Source: an uncultured Pseudomonadota bacterium | GTDB taxonomy: Bacteria; Pseudomonadota; Gammaproteobacteria; Burkholderiales; SG8-39 | Assembly: GCA_903921325.1 (NCBI GenBank) | Contig: CAIXPL010000005.1 | Coordinates: 1-64,000, forward strand | Direction of reading: 5' to 3' | DNA length: 64,000 nucleotides | In this document: in pieces, positions 28,699-37,130 of the stretch | Layout: every line of letters begins with the position of its first letter | Numbering within the stretch: position 1 is the stretch's first letter | The notes under the pieces: generated by a model | The model's input: the letters and a program-made list of their open reading frames with translations, nothing else | Told to the model about the DNA's origin: nothing | Database searches by the model: none | Translations under genes and position numbers: made by a program

Positions 28699-30123
28699 TC
28701 AATTCATCAGGCGCGGCAGCCACAGCGAGAGCCAGGGAAACGCCACCAGAATTGCCAGGCGGACACAGTCAACCACCACAAAGGGTACGACACCACGAAA
28801 CACCGTGCGGGTGGGCACCTCGGGCAGCAGCGTGGAGAGCACGAATAGATTCATACCTACCGGTGGACTGATCAACCCGATCTCAACCACCACCACGATC
28901 AGAATGCCAAACCAGACGGGATCAAAGCCCAGTTGCACGATGATCGGGAAGAACACCGGCAGGGTGAGCAACACCATGGACAACTCTTCCATGGCGGTGC
29001 CCAGGATCACATAGATCACCATCATCATGATCACCACCATGATGGGGTGCAACTGAAAGCGCGACACGAACCCGAGCAGATCACCAGGCATCGTGGTGAT
29101 ATTGACGAATTCGGCAAACATCATCGCGCCAATCAGGATGATGAATAGCATCGACGTGGTGCGAGCGCTTTCAATCAACGAATCGAACAAATCGCGCCAG
29201 CCCAGTGTGCGCCGGACAATGGCGATGATCATGGCCACAAAGGCGCCAATGCCCGCAGCCTCGGTTGCGGTGAACACGCCAACATAGATGCCGCCCATCA
29301 TCAGCACAAAGAGCGCGAGGATGCTCGTGACCCCGCTATAGATGAGCGCAAGGGCCATCACTGCAACCGCCGCGGCCACGCCGCTTTGTTCCTTGGTCAA
29401 CCAGTCAAACCAGACGGCCAGACCCAGCAGGACGCCGACAGCGGTGAATACGCCCATACCATCCAGGGTTGCCCAGCGCTCAGCCCAGCTCATGCGCTCG
29501 CCGGGTGGACCAGCCTTCGGATCACGCCAGGTCACCCACCACACCGCCATACACAGCAGAATCGTGGCTACCAGGCCCGGTAGCATGCCGGCAGCGAACA
29601 GCTTGCCGATGTTGGTCTCGGTCATGATGCCGTAGATCACCATCAGCGTGGAGGGCGGAATCAGAATGCCCAGCGTGCCACCGGCAGCAATCGATCCGGT
29701 CGAGAGCTCATCGGAATAGCCGAGTTTTTTCATCGGCGGATAGCACACCTTGGCCATGGTGGCCGCGGTGGCCACCGACGAACCCGAGATCGAACCAAAG
29801 CCTGCGCAAGCAACCACGGTGGCCATCGCCAGTCCACCGCGCCGATGCCCAAAAAACGCATTGGCCGCGCGAAACAACTCCTGCGACAGTCCTGCCTTGG
29901 TGATAAAGCTACCGAGCAATATGAAAAGCGGGATCACCGACATGGTGTAGTTGAGACCCGTCTCATAGACCTTGGTCTGCGCAGTCGCAAACGCCGCGGC
30001 CCAGTTCCAGTCGCGCATCCAGGCGTAGCCGACGATGCCCACCACCCCCATCGAGAATGCAATGGGAATGCGCAGAAATGCGAGCACCATCATCGCGGCC
30101 AGACCGATCAGCGCTGCAGTCAT
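28699..30123 (-). CDS. dctM: TRAP transporter large permease (DctM type)
   Basis: A 474-residue membrane protein with about 12 helices. It has DctM features such as FLRIPIAFSMGVVGIVGY near the start, ILIPPSTLMVIYG, and the closing GLISPPVGMNLFVL segment. It forms the sodium-driven channel of a TRAP transporter together with DctQ. ATG 30121-30123 is used; the frame opens at 30198 but would overlap dctQ. It lies 7 bases after dctQ in a dctP-dctQ-dctM operon. Confidence 0.95.
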   Translation of the reverse strand: MTAALIGLAAMMVLAFLRIPIAFSMGVVGIVGYAWMRDWNWAAAFATAQTKVYETGLNYTMSVIPLFILLGSFITKAGLSQELFRAANAFFGHRRGGLAMATVVACAGFGSISGSSVATAATMAKVCYPPMKKLGYSDELSTGSIAAGGTLGILIPPSTLMVIYGIMTETNIGKLFAAGMLPGLVATILLCMAVWWVTWRDPKAGPPGERMSWAERWATLDGMGVFTAVGVLLGLAVWFDWLTKEQSGVAAAVAVMALALIYSGVTSILALFVLMMGGIYVGVFTATEAAGIGAFVAMIIAIVRRTLGWRDLFDSLIESARTTSMLFIILIGAMMFAEFVNITTMPGDLLGFVSRFQLHPIMVVIMMMVIYVILGTAMEELSMVLLTLPVFFPIIVQLGFDPVWFGILIVVVVEIGLISPPVGMNLFVLSTLLPEVPTRTVFRGVVPFVVVDCVRLAILVAFPWLSLWLPRLMN

Positions 30124-30130
30124 CGCGTGC

Positions 30131-30625
30131 TCACAGCATATTGGCCCTGGTGATGCCCGGGTAGAACACCTTGGCCACGTGAACAAGACCGGTCGCAAAA
30201 ATCATCAGTGCCATGAAATACACAAATGGCGCTATTGGAACATGCAGCACGTCAGTGGTGTCGCCGTAACCGGCAATCTTGTCGGCCTTGAGCCAGGTGA
30301 GCCAGCCGAGCAGGGCCATGATCGCAGCACATATCACCTGCACCACTTGTTGCAATCGCGCCGTGCCGCGACGGCCCAGCAGATGGTCGATGAAATCCAT
30401 GGTGACATGCTCATCGGCGCGCGAGACCAGCGGCAGACCGGCAAAGATCGACACCACCAGCATGATCTCGGTCATCTCGAAGGCACCGCGCAGCGGATGA
30501 TTGAACGCGTAACGGGCAAACACATCAATAAAGGTGAGCAACATCAGGGCAAACAGAATGACCGATGCGACAAACCCGAGCAGGTGATCAAGCCAGCGGC
30601 TGATCGCCGCGGCCTGCACACTCAT
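30131..30625 (-). CDS. dctQ: TRAP transporter small permease (DctQ type)
   Basis: A 164-residue four-helix membrane protein. The first helix is followed by FIDVFARYAFNHPLRGAFEMTE, the DctQ signature region, and SRADEHVTMDF matches the conserved loop of the family. Its start overlaps the dctP stop by four bases (ATGA), so translation is coupled. It pairs with DctM to form the membrane part of the transporter. Confidence 0.94.
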   Translation of the reverse strand: MSVQAAAISRWLDHLLGFVASVILFALMLLTFIDVFARYAFNHPLRGAFEMTEIMLVVSIFAGLPLVSRADEHVTMDFIDHLLGRRGTARLQQVVQVICAAIMALLGWLTWLKADKIAGYGDTTDVLHVPIAPFVYFMALMIFATGLVHVAKVFYPGITRANML

Positions 30626-31713
30626 TGACCCGCCGCCACGCGCTTGAGCTCTTCGTGAAACTCGTTGAACACCTTGCGTCCGTCAATGCCGCGCTCTTTG
30701 GTCGCTTTGGCAATCCATTCCTCGATGATGGGCTGCGAGCGCGTTTGTACTTCACGCAACAGCGCCGCGTCGGGTTCCACCATTTTGACGCCGGCCTTGC
30801 GCAGCACGTCGATACCGACCTTGTCAGCGTTGTCCCAGGAACGGCCGGCCAGATGCGCGACTTGCTCGAAGGAAACCGATGCGATGGCGTCCTGATCCTG
30901 CCTGGAGAGCTTGTTCCAGCGATCCTCGTTCATGAAAAATCCGAACGCCGAGCTGTACATGCCACCCGGGAACACCGTAGCCTGACTGATCACGGTCTCC
31001 AGCTTGAAGGAGGCGACTGATTCAAACGGGAAGAAGGTGCCATCGGCCACGCCCGTGCTCAGCAATTCATAGGATTCCGGTGCCGGCTTCACAAAGGGTG
31101 AGGCACCGAGTGCGCGGGCAACCGCCTCGGCGATGCCGCCGCCGGTGCGGATTTTCATGCCGGCCAGATCGCCAATCACGGCGACCGGCTTCTTGGTGAA
31201 CATCTGTCCCGGGCCGTGGGTAAACACGCCAAGGATTTTCACCCCTTTGTATTCATTGACCGCCTGGAAGTACTTGAAGTGGATGCGCGAGAAGGCCACC
31301 GAATTGATCTCGGCCGTGGCGCCGCTGCCGGGCAGCTCTGCCAGCAGCGGAAGAATGTGCCGCGCCGGGGTGTAGCTCGCCGTCACAAAGGACACATCGA
31401 CCAGATCATCGCGCACCGCGTCAAAGGTGCCCGGTGCGGCCGAAGGGTGCTTGGGCAACAGGCGCAGCTTGACCCGGCCATTGGTCGCTTTCTCCACCTC
31501 GGCAGCCCAGGTGGGCAAAAAGTAAGCTGTCAGATGGTGACTGGGCGGCACCCACGAGGACATGGTGAGTACCGTCTGCGCCTGGGCCAACGGAGCCGCC
31601 GCCATACCCATGGCGAGCGCGGCGCCAAGCATGGCGCCCTTCAAGACACTGCCGCGCGAACGCGCACTGCCTTCCCGCAGAACGTCCAATTCACAAATGG
31701 CTGCCTGGTTCAT
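30622..31713 (-). CDS. dctP: TRAP transporter solute-binding protein (DctP type)
   Basis: A 363-residue periplasmic binding protein. The signal peptide ends around APLAQAQ; the mature part begins VLTMSSWVPPSHHLT. The conserved arginine that binds the ligand carboxylate is likely in the LAGMKIRTGGGIAEAVAR segment, followed by LGASPFVKPAPE and the helix with TGVADGTFF. ATG 31711-31713 is used; the frame opens at 31794. It is the first gene of the TRAP operon, divergent from a GMC oxidoreductase. The ligand is probably a carboxylic acid. Confidence 0.93.
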   Translation of the reverse strand: MNQAAICELDVLREGSARSRGSVLKGAMLGAALAMGMAAAPLAQAQTVLTMSSWVPPSHHLTAYFLPTWAAEVEKATNGRVKLRLLPKHPSAAPGTFDAVRDDLVDVSFVTASYTPARHILPLLAELPGSGATAEINSVAFSRIHFKYFQAVNEYKGVKILGVFTHGPGQMFTKKPVAVIGDLAGMKIRTGGGIAEAVARALGASPFVKPAPESYELLSTGVADGTFFPFESVASFKLETVISQATVFPGGMYSSAFGFFMNEDRWNKLSRQDQDAIASVSFEQVAHLAGRSWDNADKVGIDVLRKAGVKMVEPDAALLREVQTRSQPIIEEWIAKATKERGIDGRKVFNEFHEELKRVAAGQ

Positions 31714-31804
31714 GTCTCTTGTCCCTGTCTTGTGTCTGACTTGTGCCTGAATGGTCGCGCGTATGATCGCCAGATCCCGCACATGGCCGCACACGCATTG
31801 GTTT

Positions 31805-31837
31805 ATTGACCGTATATTGACCGCAAATTGACCGCAT
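31805..31837. promoter_or_regulatory. Three direct repeats with 11-bp period
   Basis: ATTGACCG occurs at 31805-31812, 31816-31823 and 31827-31834, each copy followed by YAW or CAT, giving exactly one 11-base step per copy. They lie in the 237-base divergent region between dctP (minus) and the GMC oxidoreductase (plus). Same-face spacing suggests a regulator that binds direct repeats and controls both operons. Confidence 0.6.
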
Positions 31838-31950
31838 CCGCACGTCGTCCAGCTACGCGACCGGTAGAGATAACCCGACGTGACAACCCGCTGTGACGAC
31901 TCGGTGCGCGCACGATTCTATCTGCTTTCTCAGCCATCGAAGAAGCTGCC

Positions 31951-33567
31951 ATGAACGCCCCCGAATTCGATCACGTCATCGTTGGAGCCGGGTCTGCCGG
32001 CTGTGCACTCGCCGCGCGCTTGAGTGAAGACCCGCGGGTGCGGGTGGCGCTGATCGAGGCGGGCCACGATGATCCTTGGGTATGGCTGCGCATTCCTGTC
32101 GGGGTAGCGCGGATCATGGTCGGTGACCGGGCACTGTGGCGTTACACCACGGAACCGTCCGTGGGCCTCGGTGGCCGCGCCATTTTCTGTCCACGTGGCA
32201 AGGTGTTCGGGGGCACCTCCAGTGTGAACGGGATGTTCTGGGTGCGCGGTGATCCGCTGGAATATGACCACTGGCGTGCTCTGGGTAACGCCGGTTGGGG
32301 CTATACCGATCTATTGCCTCTGTTCAAGCGCATGGAGTCCTATGCAGGCGGTGATCCGACGGTGCGCGGGCGCGAAGGGCCGCTTGTGATCAGTGACATT
32401 CAGCCCTTCGATCGGCTATCGCGTGCCTTCATCGCTGCCTGTGGCGAGGCGGGCATCGGAGTGAACCCGGACACCAATAGCGGCCATTATGCCGGTGCCG
32501 GCATGATCCAGATGTCGACCCGTCGCGGGCTGCGCTGGAGCACCCGCGAGGGCTATCTGCGCCCGGCGATGCGCCGACCGAACCTGCGGGTGTTCAGCGG
32601 GGCGCAGGTAAGCCGGTTGCTGTTCTCCGGGGCGCGGGTGAGTGGCGCGGCGTATCGCGACGCAAGCGGTCTGCATGCGATCCATTGCAGCGGCGATGTC
32701 GTTCTGTGCGCGGGCACGATCCAGTCGCCGCAGTTGCTCGAGCTCTCGGGCATCGGCGCACCGGATCGACTGGCCCGCCTGGGCATCACCACCCGCCATG
32801 CGCTTCCGGGTGTGGGCGAGAATCTGATTGATCATCTGCACGGTCGGTTGATGGTCGAGGCGCGTGGCGTGTCGACACTCAACGAGCAACTGCAAAGTCC
32901 GCTGGCCAAAATCTCCATGGCGTTGCAGTTGGCCATTCGCGGGGGCGGGCCCATGAGCGTGCCGGGGGCTACCGCGCACGCCTATGTGCGCACCAATCCG
33001 GAATTTCGCCAACCCGATATCAAGCTGCAACTGCATCACTTGAGTAGCCCCGATGAGCGCAATCCGAAGCAGGTGGTGCTCGATCCCTTCCCTGGCTTCT
33101 CGATTGGTTTTGTGCATCAACAACCGCGCTCGCGCGGTAGCGTCCATGTGCAATCGCCTGATCCGTTCGCCGCGCCCGTCATAGCCCCCAACTACCTGTC
33201 AGATGAGGCTGACGTGGCAGCGTTTGTGCGCGGGCTGAAGGCGGCACGGCAGGTGATGGCGCAACCGGCGCTGGCAGCGCATGTGGTGCGCGAAGTACGG
33301 CCCGGCCCGCAGGCGGACAGTGACGAGGCGCTGACCCATTACCTGCGCTCGACGCTATTTTCTTCTTACCACCCGGTAGGCACCTGCCGCATGGGATCGG
33401 ACGCAATGGCGGTCGTTGACGCGCAACTGCGGGTGCACGGCGTGCCCGGGTTGCGCGTGGCCGATGCCTCGATCGCTCCGACGATGCCGGCCTCCAACAC
33501 CAATGCCTTTGCCATCGTAGTCGGCGAGAAATGTGCCGACCTGCTCAAGGGTGAGCAAAGGGGCTGA
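31951..33567 (+). CDS. GMC family oxidoreductase (choline dehydrogenase-like)
   Basis: A 538-residue FAD-dependent alcohol/aldehyde oxidoreductase. The ADP-binding motif is VGAGSAG (11-17), then LIEAG. The GMC signatures are PRGKVFGGTSSVNGMFWVRG and the CAGTIQSPQLLELSGIG segment. The active-site His is in YHPVGTCRMG, and the C-terminal partner Asn is in PASNTNAF. No signal peptide, so cytoplasmic. It is divergent from the TRAP operon, which probably imports its substrate or a precursor. A 13-base tandem duplication spans its stop codon. Confidence 0.93.
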   Translation: MNAPEFDHVIVGAGSAGCALAARLSEDPRVRVALIEAGHDDPWVWLRIPVGVARIMVGDRALWRYTTEPSVGLGGRAIFCPRGKVFGGTSSVNGMFWVRGDPLEYDHWRALGNAGWGYTDLLPLFKRMESYAGGDPTVRGREGPLVISDIQPFDRLSRAFIAACGEAGIGVNPDTNSGHYAGAGMIQMSTRRGLRWSTREGYLRPAMRRPNLRVFSGAQVSRLLFSGARVSGAAYRDASGLHAIHCSGDVVLCAGTIQSPQLLELSGIGAPDRLARLGITTRHALPGVGENLIDHLHGRLMVEARGVSTLNEQLQSPLAKISMALQLAIRGGGPMSVPGATAHAYVRTNPEFRQPDIKLQLHHLSSPDERNPKQVVLDPFPGFSIGFVHQQPRSRGSVHVQSPDPFAAPVIAPNYLSDEADVAAFVRGLKAARQVMAQPALAAHVVREVRPGPQADSDEALTHYLRSTLFSSYHPVGTCRMGSDAMAVVDAQLRVHGVPGLRVADASIAPTMPASNTNAFAIVVGEKCADLLKGEQRG

Positions 33568-33583
33568 ACGAAGGGGCTGAACG
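33558..33583 (+). repeat. 13-bp tandem duplication across a stop codon
   Basis: AAGGGGCTGAACG is repeated perfectly in tandem at 33558-33570 and 33571-33583. The first copy contains the TGA stop of the GMC oxidoreductase gene; the second is non-coding. Probably a replication-slippage event. Confidence 0.9.
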
Positions 33584-33591
33584 CAGACCCG

Positions 33592-34797
33592 TCAGATCAC
33601 CGGCACCGACGTCGCGTCGTAGCTGAACAGCCAGTCATAACGCTCGCTCACCCGCTCACGACTCCATTCGCGATCAACATACTTCTGCGCCTCGGCGGCC
33701 TGCGCGAGCAGCGGGTTGTGGAAGCGCTTGGCATTCTCGGTCGACCCGTTGACGATCCTGGAGGTGCGCTCCAGACGTGCCTGCTCGTAGCACTGCAGCG
33801 CGCGTTGCGGGTTGGCGGGCTGCGCATCGAGCGCTCGCGCGATCACCACCGCATCCTCCAGCGCCATCATCGCGCCTTGCGCAAGAAAGGGTAGCGTCGG
33901 GTGGAAGGCATCACCCAGCAGCGCAACCCTTCCGTCCTGGCAATGCGCAAGCGGCGCACGCCCCATCAGAGCCCATTTATAGGGCACATCGATCTGGCCG
34001 ATGATCGTCTGGATATCTTCGTTCCAGCCGCGGTAGTCATTGGCGCATTCCTCGCGCGTACCCGGCACGGTCCAGGACTCGACCAGCCAGTCGCTGCGCT
34101 CGACCACGCCGACAAAATTAAAGAGCTCACCGGCGCGCAGCAGGTAGTGCACGATGTGGCCACCCGAGCCGATCCAGTTGGTGCCGACCGAGCGGTGCAG
34201 GTGCTTGGGCAAGCGATCGACCGGCACCACGCCGCGCCAGGCCATGCAACCGGTAAAAAACGGCTTGTCATCGCCGTACATGCACTGGCGAATCTTCGAG
34301 TGAACGCCGTCGGACCCGATCAGCACGTCGCCTTCGACTTCACTGCCATTGGCCAATTCAAGCGCGACGCCAGTGGCATCCTGCCGATAGCCGGCGCAGA
34401 GCGCGCCCAGATGCAGGGCATTGGGGGCAAGCGCCATGACGGCGTCGGCCAGCACACGGTGACAGTCGCCACGGTGGAGCATGAGGTAAGGGTAACCATA
34501 GGTGGCGACCGATTCTGCCCCCAGATCAAACAGTTTCCAGGTCTGGCCGCTATTCCACAGGCGTACCTCTTTGCCCAGGGGCTCGGTGGCGATGCGGCGA
34601 ATCGCCTGCTCAAGGCCCAGCGAGAACAGCACCCGGGTGCCGTTGGCGCTCGATTGAAAGCCGGCGCCCAGTTCGCGCAACTCGGGCGCCTGTTCATAAA
34701 TTTCGACCTCAAAACCACGTTGCAGCAAGGCAAGCGCCGTGGCCAGTCCACCGATGCCGGCACCAGCGATCAGAATTTTAGGTTTGCCTTGAGCCAC
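33592..34797 (-). CDS. FAD-dependent aromatic monooxygenase (3-hydroxybenzoate 6-hydroxylase/salicylate hydroxylase type)
   Basis: A 401-residue class A flavoprotein hydroxylase. It has the GxGxxG motif [14 protein letters not shown], the DG motif [10 protein letters not shown], and [15 protein letters not shown] where FAD ribityl is bound. The C-terminal region with NAKRFHNP is common in 3-hydroxybenzoate 6-hydroxylases. The enzyme would add one oxygen to a hydroxylated benzoate using NAD(P)H. No ring-cleavage gene lies beside it, so the pathway is unclear. It converges with the GMC gene. Confidence 0.88.
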   Translation of the reverse strand: MAQGKPKILIAGAGIGGLATALALLQRGFEVEIYEQAPELRELGAGFQSSANGTRVLFSLGLEQAIRRIATEPLGKEVRLWNSGQTWKLFDLGAESVATYGYPYLMLHRGDCHRVLADAVMALAPNALHLGALCAGYRQDATGVALELANGSEVEGDVLIGSDGVHSKIRQCMYGDDKPFFTGCMAWRGVVPVDRLPKHLHRSVGTNWIGSGGHIVHYLLRAGELFNFVGVVERSDWLVESWTVPGTREECANDYRGWNEDIQTIIGQIDVPYKWALMGRAPLAHCQDGRVALLGDAFHPTLPFLAQGAMMALEDAVVIARALDAQPANPQRALQCYEQARLERTSRIVNGSTENAKRFHNPLLAQAAEAQKYVDREWSRERVSERYDWLFSYDATSVPVI

Positions 34798-34913
34798 AAT
34801 GAGCCTCTCGTGTCAGGTGTTGCAGGTCGGCGGATTATGAACGATCCTGTCCAAACGTCGAACGGTCGATGCCCGCGGCACGGCGAGCCCGTGCATACAA
34901 TGCGGCGTTTACC

Positions 34914-34927
34914 GCAGGAGTCCCTGC
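34914..34927 (+). promoter_or_regulatory. Hairpin masking a ribosome-binding site
   Basis: GCAGG-AGTC-CCTGC forms a 5-base stem with a 4-base loop. It contains the Shine-Dalgarno AGGAG (34916-34920) of the downstream gene, which starts at 34931. If it forms, translation of the small first protein of the pair would be lowered. Confidence 0.45.
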
Positions 34928-34930
34928 ACC

Positions 34931-35248
34931 ATGCGAACGCACCAGGAAATTGACCAGCGCAGTCGTGACCTTCATCGGTTGATCGCTGACAAGCTCAGAG
35001 CCAACCCGGACCTGTTTGCGCGCGTTGGTCGGACGATTACGCGCTGGCAGGCTCAGGTGTCACGTTCCGCACTGCCTTACCTGGATCAATGGGCACAGTT
35101 GTTCGAGCAAGGGATGGATGCCTGTCTCGCGGTAGCCGAAGAAGATTCGCAACGTGCCGATGCACTCAGGCAATGCTCGCCGTTTACAGGGATTCTGACC
35201 AACGAAGAACGGTTTGCGTTTTTCAAATCGTGGCCAGGATCGAAATGA
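34931..35248 (+). CDS. Small hypothetical protein, putative antitoxin of a nucleotidyltransferase pair
   Basis: A 105-residue mostly helical protein with no membrane segment. I do not recognise a named domain. The C-terminal SPFTGILTNEERFAFFKSW segment resembles small proteins found directly before DUF6036-type nucleotidyltransferases. Its stop overlaps the next gene's start by four bases (ATGA), as in toxin-antitoxin operons. A hairpin covers its ribosome-binding site. It opens the plus-strand accessory island after the minus-strand monooxygenase. The antitoxin role is inferred from arrangement only. Confidence 0.75.
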   Translation: MRTHQEIDQRSRDLHRLIADKLRANPDLFARVGRTITRWQAQVSRSALPYLDQWAQLFEQGMDACLAVAEEDSQRADALRQCSPFTGILTNEERFAFFKSWPGSK

Positions 35249-35769
35249 AACGGGCTGACCTTGAGCACCTGATCCGGGCAGCCGCTGCGATCACTGACGA
35301 GTATGAGCTCGTGGTCATCGGCAGCCAATCGATTCTCGCGTCCTTTCCCGACGCGCCAGAGGAATTGTTGAAGTCGATGGAGGCTGATCTTTATCCGCTG
35401 CATCGACCTGAAATGGCCGACTTGATTGACGGATCCATTGGAGAACTGTCGCCATTTCAGGAGCGATTCGGTTATTACGCTCAGAGCGTCAGTCCCTCCA
35501 CCGCCATTCTCCCGACCGGGTGGCAAGATCGACTGGTTCGGCTGCAGAACCAGAACACCGATCTCAGGGTCGGCCTGTGCCTTGAACCGCACGATCTGGC
35601 CGCCGCGAAGCTCGCTGCGGGCAGGGACAAGGATTGGCCGTTTGTCCAAGCCCTGCTCGCCCATCGCATCGTGTCGGTGCAAACGTTGGTGAGCCGTGTC
35701 AGGGATTTGCCAATTACGTCGGAGCGCAAAGAAGCTCTGACGAAATGGATAGTGGCCCGTGCTCCTTAG
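35245..35769 (+). CDS. DUF6036-like nucleotidyltransferase, putative toxin-antitoxin component
   Basis: A 174-residue cytoplasmic protein. VVIGSQSI (residues 23-30) followed by SMEADLYP (44-51) fits the nucleotidyltransferase pattern hG[GS]...[DE]h[DE]h, with Glu46 and Asp48 as likely metal ligands. EPHDLAAAKLAAGRDKDWPFV (114-134) resembles the conserved helix of DUF6036 and AbiEii-like proteins. The start is ATG 35245, overlapping the upstream stop. Such enzymes in TA pairs modify tRNA or proteins with nucleotides, but the activity here is unproven. It ends 129 bases before an AAA ATPase gene on the same strand. Confidence 0.8.
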   Translation: MKRADLEHLIRAAAAITDEYELVVIGSQSILASFPDAPEELLKSMEADLYPLHRPEMADLIDGSIGELSPFQERFGYYAQSVSPSTAILPTGWQDRLVRLQNQNTDLRVGLCLEPHDLAAAKLAAGRDKDWPFVQALLAHRIVSVQTLVSRVRDLPITSERKEALTKWIVARAP

Positions 35770-35898
35770 CCGCGACCAATTTGGCAGTATTCAAGCTGTT
35801 CCTTTTTCTGTACGGTTGCACGCTCGATTGGTACGTGGGGGTAGGGGCGCAGCGAGATGTCATTGACGTAGGCTCTCACGCGCATAGAGGAGTAACAG

Positions 35899-37128
35899 AT
35901 GGCTGTCATCGAAGGTTTTCGGGTGCAGAACTATCGCGCACTGCGCGATGTCACGCTGGGCAGGCTTTCCAGCCAGCAAGCGGGCGAGCCGTTGACACCA
36001 TTCACTGTAGTGATTGGAAAAAACGGCGCAGGTAAGAGTACGTTGTTCGATGCTTTCGGATTCGTGGCGGATTGTTTGACTGCCGATGTGGAAAGCGCAT
36101 GCGACATGAAGCAACGAGGAGGATTTGTCCGACTCCGGTCATTGGGGGTAGAGGATCCTATCCGGTTTGAAATTTACTACCGCGAAGCTCCCAGTCAGCG
36201 GCCGATTACCTACGAGCTAGCGATTGCGCTGGACGCTTCGGGTCGGCCTTTTATCGAATCCGAGGTACTCAAGCAGCGTCGCAAAGGCCAGAAATACGGC
36301 CGACCTTTCCCCTTTCTGCGACTGCAAAACGGCAAGGGCACCGTCTGGGCCGGTGAAGAGGCAGTAGAGATCGCCGGGGAGGAGGATCGTGCACAGACGC
36401 CCGTGGAACTGACCGATACGCGCCAGCTCGGTATCGCAACCCTGGGCACACTCAAGGAACATCCGCGTATCAAGCGCTTTCGAGACTTCCTCAAAGGCTG
36501 GTATCTATCCTACTTCTACCCGGATGCGGCCCGTGGCTTGCCGAGCGCCGGCCCACAGCGGCATTTGAACATCCATGGCGACAACATTGGCAACGTGGTG
36601 CAGTTCATGGAGCGCGAGCACAAGGCGCGGTTCAAGGACATCCTCAAACGCATTGCAGCCAAGATTCCAGGGATTGCAGACATCGACACGCTGGAGACTG
36701 CGGACAAGCGCGTGTTGCTGCGTTTCAATGATGGCGCTTTTCGCGATCCATTCTTCGCCCAGCAGATGTCAGATGGCACACTGAAAGTTTTTGCCTACCT
36801 ACTGTTATTGGAAGACCCGGATCCGCCACCATTCATTTGCATCGAAGAGCCCGAGAACGGGCTCTATCACAAGCTGTTGGAGGCGTTGGCCCAAGAGTTT
36901 CGCGCACACGCCACTGGCAAGAGGAATGCCCCTCAGATATTCGTGACCACGCACCAGCCCTACTTTGTTGATGCACTGGCGCCCGCGGAAGTCTGGATCT
37001 TGGAGAAGGGCACGGATGGCTATTCGACGGTGCGTCGCGTCTCTGAATTGCAGGATGTGAAAAACCTTGTCGCTGAAGGCTTACCTTTGGGTGGTCTTTG
37101 GTACAGCGATTATCTTGATGCGAGGTAA
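35899..37128 (+). CDS. AAA family (AAA_21/SMC-like) ATPase, putative defence protein
   Basis: A 409-residue ABC/SMC-type AAA ATPase. Walker A is GKNGAGKS (40-47), a signature-like MSDGTLKVFAY follows (290-300), Walker B is FICIEEPENGL (312-322) and the switch His is His352 in VTTHQPYF. The N-terminus IEGFRVQNYRALRDV is typical of RecF/OLD-like ATPases with a split head and an insert of about 230 residues. GAGGAG about 8 bases before the ATG is a strong ribosome-binding site. It is followed 2 bases later by a DUF4276 gene. ATPase plus Toprim-like partner pairs are common anti-phage modules (PARIS, Gabija-like). Confidence 0.9.
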   Translation: MAVIEGFRVQNYRALRDVTLGRLSSQQAGEPLTPFTVVIGKNGAGKSTLFDAFGFVADCLTADVESACDMKQRGGFVRLRSLGVEDPIRFEIYYREAPSQRPITYELAIALDASGRPFIESEVLKQRRKGQKYGRPFPFLRLQNGKGTVWAGEEAVEIAGEEDRAQTPVELTDTRQLGIATLGTLKEHPRIKRFRDFLKGWYLSYFYPDAARGLPSAGPQRHLNIHGDNIGNVVQFMEREHKARFKDILKRIAAKIPGIADIDTLETADKRVLLRFNDGAFRDPFFAQQMSDGTLKVFAYLLLLEDPDPPPFICIEEPENGLYHKLLEALAQEFRAHATGKRNAPQIFVTTHQPYFVDALAPAEVWILEKGTDGYSTVRRVSELQDVKNLVAEGLPLGGLWYSDYLDAR

Positions 37129-37130
37129 GC

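Noticed and set aside
31805-31837. ATTGACCG repeats as a CRISPR array
   Set aside because: Units are too short and spacers are only 3 bases; a regulator site fits better.
34798-34930. Integration site or tRNA fragment at the left edge of the accessory island
   Set aside because: I found no tRNA-like cloverleaf and no matching direct repeat near 37785-37928.
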